From Sphingobacterium chuzhouense (lineage in GTDB: Bacteria > Bacteroidota > Bacteroidia > Sphingobacteriales > Sphingobacteriaceae): a DNA stretch of 64,000 nucleotides. A program made the position numbers and the translations under genes. The notes under the pieces are model-generated. The model saw nothing but the letters and a program-made list of their open reading frames with translations, was not told the DNA's origin and searched no databases. Shown piece after piece: positions 36,158-45,475 of the stretch (the first letter of the stretch is position 1; the number at the start of each line of letters is the position of its first letter). The DNA is taken from NCBI RefSeq assembly GCF_014692525.1, contig NZ_JACNYL010000003.1, positions 434,001-498,000 of the forward strand, written 5' to 3'.

Positions 36158-37555
36158 TTAGAATTTTACGTAAAATAATTGCAATTTAATAGCAGGTTTA
36201 CCATCCCTTACAGCGATTTTCAAATGATCAACAGCGGATAGGAGGCTCGTCGTTGGCAAGGAAAGCAAGAGACTTTCCGCTTCATCATCTACTGTATACC
36301 GCAGTTCATTCATGTAACCTGTAAGATCAAACACATATTGCCCGTTTGCTGCACCTCCGGATTGACTACCAACCTGGTAATAGGCTGTCTGCGTATCGCT
36401 CTGAAAGCTATTGGGTAAGATGGCAACCGGCGTACCGTATCGATTTGCCCGCATGAGTATAAGCGCATTAGGCGGTGGGAAAATAGATTCTTTTGACTGA
36501 TCTGTTTCGATAATAAGCTGAGCCTTACTTACCGCCGTTATACCATCGTTAACAAATAGTCTCGCAGAAGGAAACCTTAAACGCGTAACTACCCCAGTAA
36601 CCCCCTGTACATAAGTGCGGTTTCCGGTTAATGAAGAAGCAAGATTATTGTTTTGATCAGATAAATCAGTCAACGGCGTTCCTTGCCTATCCGTTATAAT
36701 ATGATTAAATTGGTGGGTACTCGCCCCAATAGGAAAGCTGATTACCCCTTCCTCCCGCATGCCGTCACTTTGTCTTTCATGGGAATAATGAACTTCAAAT
36801 ACAATGGAGTCTCTAAATCCTAAAACTACGCCTTCGCTCTCATCGGCTGGCACCAATACCATTCCTTTCAGAAAATTGACAAAATCATCGTTCACCGTCA
36901 ACCTCGTATCTTCGTTCACCGCCATATCGAACAGCGTCTGCCCCAGTTCGTCATTTAATTTCATCGTTACGACAGTATCTTCCGGGGTATTCGGGCGAGG
37001 CCGAAAGGATACCGAGCCCAGTGATTCGCTATCGTACGCAAATTCACGATTGGCTAATAAAGTCGTACCACCACTGGCAAATACCGGATATTCATCGTCT
37101 TCCAATGCGATCGGAAATTCGTAAGGCTCTATATCTTCGATAACGCGATGCAAATTTAGCCGAATATATTTCGTGGTATCACCATAAGAATAACCGTTAT
37201 AAAAAAACCTTACAGATAAGGAATCATAACGTGAATTTTCCGGCAGGCTGCTTAAAGCCAGCTGCTCGTTTGATAACCTAAAGTATGACCGCGATTCCAT
37301 GCGACCAAAATCCTCGTCGTGTATACGACCAACCAATAATAAACCTTGACCAGTGGTAGGCAATGGATCTAAGAGGAAAGTACTCGCTTCAACGGTCAAT
37401 GTATCGGCCGCATTAACACCGACTGATTCGTTCGAAAGTCCGATATTCAGTCCATCACCTTTGCAAGCATTAAAAAACTGTACAACAACCAAAACAAGTA
37501 TCCAAATACTATAGTGATAAACTTCTCTAAGACCGCTCATATTATACTGATTCAT
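36158..37555 (-). CDS. DUF4270 family outer-membrane lipoprotein
   Basis: A 465-residue lipoprotein (lipobox FFNAC, Cys31, after a long hydrophobic segment). It shows the DUF4270 pattern of Bacteroidota: SNESVGVNAADTLTVEASTFLLDPLPTTGQGLLLVGRIHDEDFGRMESRSYFRLS near residues 40-95, SLSVRFFYNGYSYGDTTKYIRLNLHRV, and a C-terminal part that measures stacked beta strands (ARLFVNDGITAVSKAQLIIETD, ALILMRANRYG, YVFDLTGYMNEL). The function is unknown for the family. It heads the operon DUF4270-Kelch-barrel-OmpA on the minus strand. Confidence 0.88.
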   Translation of the reverse strand: MNQYNMSGLREVYHYSIWILVLVVVQFFNACKGDGLNIGLSNESVGVNAADTLTVEASTFLLDPLPTTGQGLLLVGRIHDEDFGRMESRSYFRLSNEQLALSSLPENSRYDSLSVRFFYNGYSYGDTTKYIRLNLHRVIEDIEPYEFPIALEDDEYPVFASGGTTLLANREFAYDSESLGSVSFRPRPNTPEDTVVTMKLNDELGQTLFDMAVNEDTRLTVNDDFVNFLKGMVLVPADESEGVVLGFRDSIVFEVHYSHERQSDGMREEGVISFPIGASTHQFNHIITDRQGTPLTDLSDQNNNLASSLTGNRTYVQGVTGVVTRLRFPSARLFVNDGITAVSKAQLIIETDQSKESIFPPPNALILMRANRYGTPVAILPNSFQSDTQTAYYQVGSQSGGAANGQYVFDLTGYMNELRYTVDDEAESLLLSLPTTSLLSAVDHLKIAVRDGKPAIKLQLFYVKF

Positions 37556-37850
37556 CTCTGCTACAAAACTGTAGATATTTAATGTTAACTAAGGTTTCAT
37601 AGGGTTAAATATGGTTAAATCGAAATACCGAAAGAATTACATTAGAACAAAGACATTAAACACTAACTATCAATAAATTAAGACGGAAAATAAAATCTAA
37701 ACAAGCTGTTATGCATGCGATATATAGGGATGATAGCGTTAGCACATTCTAAACTTTTTCGTTTTTTTACAACAAAAATGAAGAGCGTGGAATGTCCGGA
37801 AGAGAAAATCAAGTGGTCGACAACAGAACCTATAAATATGGAGCGGCATA
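37556..37850. other. Divergent spacer between the DUF4270 operon and the two-component system
   Basis: This 295-base spacer separates two divergent operons. I find no exact TAnnTTTG element on either strand, no strong hairpin and no credible reading frame; a 29-codon frame at 37778 overlaps the kinase start in another frame and has no support. Confidence 0.4.
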
Positions 37851-39371
37851 ATGAAACACAGGCTTAGATTATTATTTATCCCACTGATGGCATCGGGAGC
37901 CGGCATTGTATGGCTCCTAAGTTCGTGGCTGTATGGCAGCTATAATCAATACATTGAAAATACGGCTTCTACTGCAGAAAGGCAGTTGTTTGACGCTATC
38001 CAGGAGTATGTACAAGCGGCATATCATGAAGACAAACAGATTATTAATAAACCTACGTTTCTTTTTGAGAAAGCATTACACGAAGAACTCATTAAAACGT
38101 ATCCGAACGTATCTGCAGATTCGCTTTCTGAAATCATGGAAAGAATAAAAGACAAGATACTTCCGTCTGAAATTCAACACGATAAACAGCAGAATAGATC
38201 AATGCATTTTCCACCAGAATCCAGGAGAACCGCTTTTCCTAAAGGAGATATGCGCATGCCTCCCCGTCCTCACCAACTTCTCCCCGGATTCCTGTTCAGC
38301 CACGTGAATTTCGATAGCACATCCTATAACATTTTATATGATCGGTTACGTGGATTACTAAACGAAAACGATTTGAAGATAAATTTTGAACTTGCCATTT
38401 TATCTGCAAAAGATGGAAAGTTTATAACGAAAGATGGCAGGATAATATTGCCTGCAGCCGTTAGAACACCCGTAAGATCCCTTTCGGGCACTATCCTGAC
38501 CACACGTCCCTTACTCATTGATGCTCAACAGCACCAATTTATTACATTGACCCTAACATTGCCATGGCGACAGGCTATATACAGCTTGAGTTGGCAGTTA
38601 AGCCTTGCAGTTATTTTAGTACTCACGATCCTGGGATGTTTTGTGTATCTATTTCGAACTATTTTTAAACAAGATAAACTAGCGGAACTTAGAAAAGCAT
38701 TTGTCAACCAAATGACTCATGAATTAAGGACACCCGTATCTACCGTTTATGCAGCCGTCCAAGCATTGCAAAACTTCACCGAAAAAGAGGATATCGAAAA
38801 ACGAGCTATGTTTCAGTCCATTGCGCGGGAAGAGCTGGAACATTTATCCGATATGATTGATAACGTGTTGCAAGTCGCTGAGGACGATCATACGACCAGA
38901 AAGCAATTACATTACGAACATATCCATATAGAGCAACTCATTTCCAAATGCATCACGCGGGTTAGCGTAGGAAGCTCGATGCAGGACATTCAATTTGATT
39001 ATGAAAATTTTGTCACGGGACTTCTATACGCTGATAAACTCCATCTGGGTAACGTTATCACCAACCTGTTTGACAACGCTATCAAATATGGCGCAAAAAT
39101 TATAAAAGTTACTACCCAGGACGTCCGAGGAGGAGAATTTATAGCGATCACCGTTTCAGACGATGGAATCGGAATACCTGACACATACCATGAACTTATA
39201 TTCGATCCCTTTTTCAGAGTACCGCGAGACGATAATCAACGGGGATTTGGATTAGGGCTAGCTTATGTTAAACAGATTGTCCGGCAACATAAAGGCACGA
39301 TAAAACTAAAGAGCAAAAAAAATAGCGGAACCACTTTTATTATCAAAATTCCAAAAAACTACCACTTATGA
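37851..39371 (+). CDS. Membrane sensor histidine kinase
   Basis: A 506-residue kinase. TM1 is near residues 7-30 and TM2 near 246-270, with a periplasmic sensor of about 215 residues that contains a basic Met/Pro stretch (GDMRMPPRPHQ). The HisKA domain follows, with phosphoacceptor His290 in NQMTHELRTPVSTV. The ATPase domain has the N box (NLFDNAIKYG), G1 (SDDGIGIP), F box (FDPFFR) and G2 (GFGLGLAYVK). No HAMP domain is clear. The downstream response regulator gene overlaps its 3' end by 4 bases, so the pair is translationally coupled. The signal is unknown. Confidence 0.93.
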   Translation: MKHRLRLLFIPLMASGAGIVWLLSSWLYGSYNQYIENTASTAERQLFDAIQEYVQAAYHEDKQIINKPTFLFEKALHEELIKTYPNVSADSLSEIMERIKDKILPSEIQHDKQQNRSMHFPPESRRTAFPKGDMRMPPRPHQLLPGFLFSHVNFDSTSYNILYDRLRGLLNENDLKINFELAILSAKDGKFITKDGRIILPAAVRTPVRSLSGTILTTRPLLIDAQQHQFITLTLTLPWRQAIYSLSWQLSLAVILVLTILGCFVYLFRTIFKQDKLAELRKAFVNQMTHELRTPVSTVYAAVQALQNFTEKEDIEKRAMFQSIAREELEHLSDMIDNVLQVAEDDHTTRKQLHYEHIHIEQLISKCITRVSVGSSMQDIQFDYENFVTGLLYADKLHLGNVITNLFDNAIKYGAKIIKVTTQDVRGGEFIAITVSDDGIGIPDTYHELIFDPFFRVPRDDNQRGFGLGLAYVKQIVRQHKGTIKLKSKKNSGTTFIIKIPKNYHL

Positions 39372-40039
39372 TCGACGTCTTACTTGTTGAGGATGAAATT
39401 AAACTTGCACAAATCATCATGTTGAGTTTAGAAATAAAAGAGTTTAATGTTCGGTTTGCGTCGACAGCTACCGATGCATTAGATTTATTTCATAAAAAAA
39501 AGCCGGATATCATTGTTTTAGATGTCATGATGCCTGGTATGAACGGATTTGCCCTAACTTCAAAAATAAGGGAAGAGGATAATGCTACGCCGATCCTATT
39601 TTTGACCGCCTTGACGTCGACCGATGATTTGCTCAACGGTTATAAAGTCGGGGGCAACGATTATCTAAAAAAACCATTTGTTATGGAAGAATTGGTTGCG
39701 CGGATTGGCGCGTTAGCTAACATGAAAATGAGAAATATAGCTGCGGATTGCACGAACATCGGCAAGTATGTACTGAATACGAGGCGACAAACACTGCATT
39801 TTGGGAATGAAACAATCGACCTATCGTACCGGCAAAGTGTATTGCTCAAAATGCTTTACGAACATCGGAATACCGTGCTTGATCGGGATGTTGTTATAAA
39901 AGAGCTCTGGAGTAAAAAACCGGCTAGCCCCAGCCGCAGTCTAGACGTTTTGATATGTCGGCTAAGAAAGAATCTTATAAAAGATCCCCACATACAAATT
40001 AAAAATATCAGGGGAATTGGATATAAAATGATGCTATAA
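39368..40039 (+). CDS. OmpR/PhoB-type response regulator
   Basis: A 223-residue transcription factor and cognate partner of the adjacent kinase. The receiver domain (1-115) has the acidic pair E8/D9, phosphoacceptor D52 in IVLDVMMPGMNG, the Thr in FLTALTS and the Lys in YLKKPF. The DNA-binding winged helix (about 130-222) has the conserved LSYRQSVLLKMLYEHRNTVLDRDVVIKELW and SRSLDVLICRLRKNLIKDPHIQIKNIRGIGYKM. The target genes cannot be read, though the divergent DUF4270 envelope operon is the nearest candidate. Confidence 0.95.
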   Translation: MIDVLLVEDEIKLAQIIMLSLEIKEFNVRFASTATDALDLFHKKKPDIIVLDVMMPGMNGFALTSKIREEDNATPILFLTALTSTDDLLNGYKVGGNDYLKKPFVMEELVARIGALANMKMRNIAADCTNIGKYVLNTRRQTLHFGNETIDLSYRQSVLLKMLYEHRNTVLDRDVVIKELWSKKPASPSRSLDVLICRLRKNLIKDPHIQIKNIRGIGYKMML

Positions 40040-40123
40040 TCTTCCGCTTTTATATAAGTGTTCATTTGGATCCGATAATAATTGCATGTCAAAGCAAATT
40101 TATCTAAGTTTAAATAAAAAACG

Positions 40124-41650
40124 ATGAAGATCCTTTCTACCTCAGCTATGTACAAATGGGAACAAGCCACTATAACGAGCCAAAATCTTGTACCTGCTGA
40201 CTTAATGGAACGTGCTGCGGGCGCGTTATTTCAAGCGATACAACAATATATTGGCGAACGGCAGGCTTCTTTTTTAATCTTATGTGGTTTCGGTAATAAC
40301 GGTGGAGACGGATTAGCTGTTGGGAGGATGTTACACGCCGCAGGACATGCCGTTAAAATCTATCTACTTAAACATACATCTTACAGCGCCGAAAGCCAAA
40401 TCAACCAAGAGCGTCTGCGCGAGATCGGCATACCTATTTATACATTAACAACGGAAAGCCAGCTGGAATTTCCAAAAAAAAGTATAATTATCGATGCTTT
40501 ATTCGGATACGGTTTGTCCCGTCAGCTGGATAATAGTTGGGAAGAACTTATTAATCAAATCAACACTGCCTCCAATCCTGTTTTATCCGTCGATATCCCT
40601 TCGGGACTCTATGCAAATAAGCCTACACCCCTAGAAGCACCGATTATACAAGCAGATATAACATATACTTTTGCCTGTCCCAAACTTAGCCTCTTGTTTC
40701 CAAAATATGCCGCGTTTACAGGTAATTTTCAAATATTAGACATTGGTTTAGACAAAAACATATTAGACACGTTACCAACGACTTACCAATATACACAAAA
40801 AGAATGCATTCAGCTATTAATACATCCGCTAAAAAAGTTCTCCCATAAGGGGACTTATGGTCATACTTACATCGTTGGAGGACGCTATGGTAGTATCGGA
40901 GCTATTATTTTAGCAAGCAAAGCGGCATTAAAAGCAGGGTGCGGATTGGTAACAACCTATATTCCCGCCTGCGGTTATTCCATATTGCAGAGTGCTTTTC
41001 CCGAAGCGCAGGTACAAACAGACCCTCTCGAAACCCATATCAGCTTGTTTCCGGAACAACTTGCGGATTATAGCGCCATCGGTATGGGTATGGGCATGGG
41101 AACACATCAAGATACGGAAAACGCTTTACGTCAACTATTTGAGCGATTTAAATTAATGTCCGAAACACCCACTTTACTATTCGATGCAGATGCTATAAAT
41201 ATCTTAGCAAAAAATCCTGACTGGCATACCCTCCTCCCATCGAATAGTATTTTGACTCCCCACCCCAAAGAATTGGAGCGTCTAATTGGTTCATGGGAGG
41301 ATGACTTTGAAAAAATCGAAAAAGTTCGTGATTGGACCATTCGTTATCAACAGATTGTTGTCGTAAAAGGTGCAAATAGTGCTATTGTTTTACCAGACGG
41401 CAGCGTACATTTTAATTCTACAGGTAACCCGGGAATGGCTACCGCCGGTAGCGGCGATGTCCTTTCTGGTATTATTGCCTCTTTACTGGCACAACGCTAT
41501 GCTCCTACAGAAGCCGCCCTGTTAGGTGTATACCTACACGGTCTGGCCGGCGACATTGCCGCAATGTCTATCCATGAAAAAAGTATTACAGCTAGTGACA
41601 TTGTCGCCCATTTATCGGGTGCTTGGCAACATATTTCTTGTGAACCATGA
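40124..41650 (+). CDS. nnr: Bifunctional NAD(P)H-hydrate epimerase / ADP-dependent NAD(P)H-hydrate dehydratase
   Basis: A 508-residue fusion of the two repair activities. The N-terminal YjeF domain (about 1-210) has LCGFGNNGGDGLAVGRMLHAAGH and IIDALFGYGLSRQLD, and epimerises hydrated NAD(P)H. The C-terminal ribokinase-like dehydratase domain (about 225-505) has HKGTYGHTYIVGGRYGSIGAIILASKAALKAGCGL, TPHPKELERLIG and the nucleotide-binding NSTGNPGMATAGSGDVLSGIIASLL. Together they restore NADHX and NADPHX to the normal cofactors. Single-gene unit in the plus direction; the next gene has its own promoter. Confidence 0.96.
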   Translation: MKILSTSAMYKWEQATITSQNLVPADLMERAAGALFQAIQQYIGERQASFLILCGFGNNGGDGLAVGRMLHAAGHAVKIYLLKHTSYSAESQINQERLREIGIPIYTLTTESQLEFPKKSIIIDALFGYGLSRQLDNSWEELINQINTASNPVLSVDIPSGLYANKPTPLEAPIIQADITYTFACPKLSLLFPKYAAFTGNFQILDIGLDKNILDTLPTTYQYTQKECIQLLIHPLKKFSHKGTYGHTYIVGGRYGSIGAIILASKAALKAGCGLVTTYIPACGYSILQSAFPEAQVQTDPLETHISLFPEQLADYSAIGMGMGMGTHQDTENALRQLFERFKLMSETPTLLFDADAINILAKNPDWHTLLPSNSILTPHPKELERLIGSWEDDFEKIEKVRDWTIRYQQIVVVKGANSAIVLPDGSVHFNSTGNPGMATAGSGDVLSGIIASLLAQRYAPTEAALLGVYLHGLAGDIAAMSIHEKSITASDIVAHLSGAWQHISCEP

Positions 41651-41673
41651 TTTGTGACTTGTGGCTCATGGTG
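41645..41673. repeat. Short dyad at the nnr stop codon
   Basis: ACCATGA (41645-41651) and TCATGGT (41667-41673) flank a 15-base spacer rich in TTGTGACTTGTGG-like near-repeats and include the nnr stop codon. The style resembles degenerate short tandem repeats dispersed in Bacteroidota genomes, but only this one copy is visible here. Confidence 0.4.
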
Positions 41674-41693
41674 TGTAATTTTCTTAAAATCTT

Positions 41694-41701
41694 TATCTTT
41701 G
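41694..41701 (+). promoter_or_regulatory. Promoter element of the M1 peptidase gene
   Basis: TATCTTTG is an exact -7 element 26 bases upstream of the ATG at 41728, with TGTG (41672-41675, one mismatch to TTTG) 18 bases before it. Confidence 0.55.
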
Positions 41702-41727
41702 GAATTCACAAATCCCACTTATCATTG

Positions 41728-43392
41728 ATGAAACTAAACATGCAATACGCTTTATTTCTCCTTCTATTTTTTATTGCCAACGACGGAGCGAAAGCACAGT
41801 TAATGAAAGCAAAAGAAATATTTACCAAAGCAGATTCCCTTCGCGGCACACTAACACCTTTTCGGACATGTTATGATATTAAATATTATCATCTAGACGT
41901 TAAAGTAGACATAAACAATCGCTTTATATCAGGAAGCAATTTCTTTAGATTTGAATCTGTTGAAGATTTCAAAAGACTACAATTTGATCTTTTTGAAAAC
42001 CTTTCGGTAGACCGTGTGGAATATCAAGGGAAAGAGCTACCTTTTGAGCGGTCCTACAATGCTGTTTTTGTAGACTTTCCCGACATTATCCAGAAAGGAA
42101 AGATCGACTCTTTTAAAGTCTATTATTCCGGCACCCCTATTGCCGCTACCCGCGCACCTTGGGATGGCGGGTTCGATTGGAAAACAGATAGTAAAGGAAA
42201 ACCTTGGGTAGCTACTGCCTGTCAGGGTCTAGGTGCTAGCGTATGGTGGCCAAATAAAGATCACCAATCAGACGAGGTAGATAGTATGCTGATTTCTGTT
42301 GCCGTTCCAAACGAAGTCATGAATGTCTCTAACGGCAGACTAATAAAAACTGAAAAGGTAGATAAATATTACACCAAATACCACTGGAAAGTGTGCAATC
42401 CGATAAATAACTACAACGTTGCATTGAATATTGGAGATTACGCCCATGTTACAGAGACTTATGCCGGAGAAAGAGGACCACTTTCTATCGACTACTATGT
42501 ACTGAAGGAAAACCGAAGCAAGATCAAGCATTTACAAAGAAATGCTAAAGAAACGCTAGAAGCTTTCGAGTATTGGTTTGGACCTTATCCATTTTATGAA
42601 GATGGTTATAAATTGGTAGAAACGGCACATCTGGGTATGGAGCATCAAAGTGCCATTGCCTATGGCAATAAATTCCAAAACGGGTATCTGGGTGAAGATA
42701 GTTCAGATACGGGCTGGGGTTTAAAATGGGATTTCATTATCGTTCATGAATCCGGTCATGAATGGTTTGGTAACAACATAACAGCAAAGGACCTGGCCGA
42801 CATGTGGATACACGAGAGTTTCACCAATTATTCCGAAGCACTTTTTATTGATTATCACTATGGAAAAGAGGCTAGTCAAGCATATATAAACGGTAACCGG
42901 CAAGGCATTTCGAATGACAAACCGTTGCAGGGTCCTTATGGTGTTAATAAAGAAGGCTCCGGTGATATGTATCTTAAAGGCGGTGTGTTACATAACATGA
43001 TTCGAACCATCATTGACGATGATGATGCCTGGCGTTCTATTCTTCGCGGACTGAACAATAAATTTTACCATCAAACGGTAGATTATAAAGATATTTTAAC
43101 CTATCTAAATAGCGAATCGGACATCAACTTTACAAAAGTATTTGAACAATATGTTCAGCATAAAAGCATCCCGGTATTGGAAATCATACAGCGAAATAAC
43201 GGCAACCTTTTTTGTCGGTGGATCGCTGAAACGCCGGGCTTTAAAATGCCTGTCCATATCGGAAAAAAAGGACAGCCCAAAACACGTTATGAGATCAGTT
43301 CTACCTTCCAGACCTTACCCATAAAAGCCGATAGCATAGACGAGTTGGAAATTGATACATTTAATTATTATATAGGGGTGTTGGGGTTGTAG
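41728..43392 (+). CDS. Exported M1-family zinc aminopeptidase
   Basis: A 554-residue protein counted from the ATG at 41728, which gives a proper signal peptide (LLLFFIANDGAKAQ). A longer open frame reaches 41647, but that part overlaps the nnr stop and the promoter element, so the shorter start is preferred. The N-terminal beta domain is followed by the catalytic domain with the exopeptidase motif GMEHQSA (303-306, the Bacteroidota variant of GAMEN) and the zinc motif HESGH (H340, E341, H344), with the third ligand in WIHESFTNYSE (E363). M1 enzymes trim N-terminal residues of peptides. The protein is shorter than PepN because it lacks the C-terminal superhelix. It probably works in the periplasm. 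Confidence 0.92.
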   Translation: MKLNMQYALFLLLFFIANDGAKAQLMKAKEIFTKADSLRGTLTPFRTCYDIKYYHLDVKVDINNRFISGSNFFRFESVEDFKRLQFDLFENLSVDRVEYQGKELPFERSYNAVFVDFPDIIQKGKIDSFKVYYSGTPIAATRAPWDGGFDWKTDSKGKPWVATACQGLGASVWWPNKDHQSDEVDSMLISVAVPNEVMNVSNGRLIKTEKVDKYYTKYHWKVCNPINNYNVALNIGDYAHVTETYAGERGPLSIDYYVLKENRSKIKHLQRNAKETLEAFEYWFGPYPFYEDGYKLVETAHLGMEHQSAIAYGNKFQNGYLGEDSSDTGWGLKWDFIIVHESGHEWFGNNITAKDLADMWIHESFTNYSEALFIDYHYGKEASQAYINGNRQGISNDKPLQGPYGVNKEGSGDMYLKGGVLHNMIRTIIDDDDAWRSILRGLNNKFYHQTVDYKDILTYLNSESDINFTKVFEQYVQHKSIPVLEIIQRNNGNLFCRWIAETPGFKMPVHIGKKGQPKTRYEISSTFQTLPIKADSIDELEIDTFNYYIGVLGL

Positions 43393-43412
43393 ATAAAACC
43401 ATTTTTTTTACT

Positions 43413-43432
43413 TAGGTTTGCATTTAAATTTG
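43413..43432 (+). promoter_or_regulatory. mreB promoter candidates
   Basis: Two overlapping -7 elements are present: TAGGTTTG (43413-43420) and TAAATTTG (43425-43432). The second would start transcription about 17 bases before the mreB ATG. Clear -33 boxes are not seen. Confidence 0.5.
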
Positions 43433-43454
43433 AAAACAAGATAATATATACTTC

Positions 43455-44477
43455 ATGGGGTTATTTAACTGGTTTACGCAAGAAGTTGCTATCGATTTAG
43501 GGACAGCAAACACCCTAATTATACATAATGACAAAGTAGTAGTGGACGAACCTTCTATCGTTGCTTTTGACCGTACCACCAACAAGGTGATTGCTATCGG
43601 AAGACAAGCGATGCAGATGGAGGGAAAGACCCACGATAATATAAAAACAGTAAGACCATTGCGCGATGGTGTAATAGCGGATTTCACAGCTGCTGAGCAT
43701 TTAATCCGCGGGATGGTAAAATTAGTGAACAAAGGCAAGTCTTGGTTTTTTCCTTCCCTGAGAATGGTAGTTTGTATTCCTTCAGGCATTACGGAAGTAG
43801 AAAAACGCGCCGTCCGCGATTCAGCTGAAATTGCAGGGGCTAAAGAGGTCTACTTGATTCATGAACCGATGGCGGCGGCCGTTGGCATAGGGATCGATGT
43901 TGAAGAGCCGGTCGGCAACATGATCATCGATATTGGTGGCGGTACCACAGAAATTGCTGTTATCGCTCTTTCTGGTATTGTTTGCGACCAATCTATCCGC
44001 GTAGCGGGAGACAATTTTGATTCAGACATCGTGCAATACATCCGTCGTCAACATAACATCATGATTGGAGAACGCACGGCAGAGAAAATCAAGATAGAAG
44101 TGGGCGCAGCGCTTCCGGAACTGACAGATCCACCAGCAGACTTCGCGGTACAAGGCCGGGATCTCATGACAGGGATTCCAAAACAGATCACCGTATCGTA
44201 TACGGAGATTGCGCATTGTTTGGATAAATCAATTTCGAAAATCGAGGAGGCTATCCTAAAAGCATTAGAAATTACACCTCCCGAATTATCAGCAGATATA
44301 TATCAAACTGGTATATACCTCACAGGAGGGGGCGCGTTATTACGAGGTTTAGATAAACGTATACAGGCAAAAACAAAACTTCCAGTGCATGTAGCCGAAG
44401 ATCCACTACGTGCCGTAGTTAGAGGTACAGGCATAGCGTTGAAAAACATTGGAAGATTTAAATTTTTAATGCAGTAG
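43455..44477 (+). CDS. mreB: Rod-shape-determining protein MreB
   Basis: A 340-residue bacterial actin. The ATP-binding segments are present: phosphate 1 (EVAIDLGTANTLI), connect 1 (EPMAAAVGIG), phosphate 2 (MIIDIGGGTTEIAVIAL) and adenosine (IYLTGGGALLRGLDKRI). The conserved RPLRDGVIADFTAAEHLIRGMV and VVCIPSGITEVEKRAVRDSAEIAGAKEVYLI segments leave no doubt. It organises the elongasome and directs lateral wall synthesis. It is the first gene of the mre/mrd shape cluster, although a 161-base repeat-bearing spacer separates it from mreC. Confidence 0.98.
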   Translation: MGLFNWFTQEVAIDLGTANTLIIHNDKVVVDEPSIVAFDRTTNKVIAIGRQAMQMEGKTHDNIKTVRPLRDGVIADFTAAEHLIRGMVKLVNKGKSWFFPSLRMVVCIPSGITEVEKRAVRDSAEIAGAKEVYLIHEPMAAAVGIGIDVEEPVGNMIIDIGGGTTEIAVIALSGIVCDQSIRVAGDNFDSDIVQYIRRQHNIMIGERTAEKIKIEVGAALPELTDPPADFAVQGRDLMTGIPKQITVSYTEIAHCLDKSISKIEEAILKALEITPPELSADIYQTGIYLTGGGALLRGLDKRIQAKTKLPVHVAEDPLRAVVRGTGIALKNIGRFKFLMQ

Positions 44478-44524
44478 AAGCATTATAATTCATTGAGGCT
44501 GAATTGTATTTAGAACTATAGCCT

Positions 44525-44590
44525 GTGTCATACTGAGGTCTATCGAAGTATATCAACACTTGCTTATAACACATGTTGTAGATACTTCAC
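44525..44590. repeat. Degenerate palindromic repeat in the mreB-mreC spacer
   Basis: Imperfect inverted arms GAAGTATATCAAC (44545-44557) and GTTGTAGATACTTC (44575-44588) flank a 17-base loop. The left flank (GTCATACTGAGGTCTATCGAAGTAT) resembles the dispersed Bacteroidota element whose relatives read TTCGACT..CGCTCAGTATGAC; a related copy is inside purL at 60840-60866. The rest of the 161-base spacer shows nothing else. Confidence 0.55.
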
Positions 44591-44638
44591 AGCGTTTTCT
44601 ACCTCTTGTTGACAGCTAAATAATAGAAACCAAAACAC

Positions 44639-45475
44639 ATGAGAAACCTTTGGCTATTTCTGGTTAGATATAATGCTATATTTTGGTTTATTCTCTTTTT
44701 TGTAATATCCATTATCTTAGTTGTGCGTAACAACAATTTCCAACGATCTTCTTTTATCAATTCATCTCATGTTATCATTGGTTCATATTATGAACAAGTG
44801 AACTCCTGGAAAAGTTACCTCTCCTTAAATGAAACGAATGAGGAATTGGCTGCTGAAAATGTGTTGTTGAGGCAACAGATCCAAAATCTCCTCCAGGCTG
44901 ATACTTCTGCAGACACGGTTCATATTGTAGATTCCATCGAACAGGGACGATATGCTTTTATTGTAGCGAATGTTGCCAACAATAGTATCCATAGAAAGAA
45001 TAATTACCTCACGCTCGACAAGGGATCTGCTGATGGTATAGAGAAAGGTATGGGTGTTATCACCTCCAATGGGGTGGTCGGCGTGGTGCTTCAAACCTCT
45101 CCTCATTTCAGTTCTGTTCAGTCGTTATTGCATCCGGACACTAGAATTTCTGTTACGTTGGATAGCTCCGAAGTAATCGGCTCATTGGTCTGGGGAAGCA
45201 GCATAGATCCCCGTTACGGAATGGTAAGAGATATCCCGAATCACGTTCAGGTTAAGAAAGGCGAAAAAGTATATACTTCTGGGTTTTCTTTATTTCCGGC
45301 AGGCATCCAGGTGGGAAAAATCGTAGAAACAGGCATAACATCTGGAGAGAGCTTTTTAGATTTAAAGATAGAGCTATCTACAAATTTCAGCAATTTACAT
45401 CATGTATATGTGGTAAAAGATTTATTAATTAAAGAAAAAGAAGAATTAGAAGCTGACAGCCAAGACAATGGGTAG
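44639..45475 (+). CDS. mreC: Rod-shape-determining protein MreC
   Basis: A 278-residue protein with a cytoplasmic stub, one N-terminal transmembrane helix (about 10-30), a short coiled coil (NETNEELAAENVLLRQQIQNLLQ) and the two periplasmic beta-barrel domains. The hallmark NNYLTLDKGSADGIEKGMGVITSNGVVGVVLQTSPHFSSVQSLLHPDTRISVTL is present. It links MreB to the murein synthases on the periplasmic side. Its 3' end overlaps mreD by 8 bases, so the two are translationally coupled. Confidence 0.95.
   Translation: MRNLWLFLVRYNAIFWFILFFVISIILVVRNNNFQRSSFINSSHVIIGSYYEQVNSWKSYLSLNETNEELAAENVLLRQQIQNLLQADTSADTVHIVDSIEQGRYAFIVANVANNSIHRKNNYLTLDKGSADGIEKGMGVITSNGVVGVVLQTSPHFSSVQSLLHPDTRISVTLDSSEVIGSLVWGSSIDPRYGMVRDIPNHVQVKKGEKVYTSGFSLFPAGIQVGKIVETGITSGESFLDLKIELSTNFSNLHHVYVVKDLLIKEKEELEADSQDNG

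Noticed and set aside
41647..41727. Upstream extension of the M1 peptidase frame
   Set aside because: It overlaps the nnr stop codon and the promoter element, and would bury the signal peptide behind a non-exported stretch.
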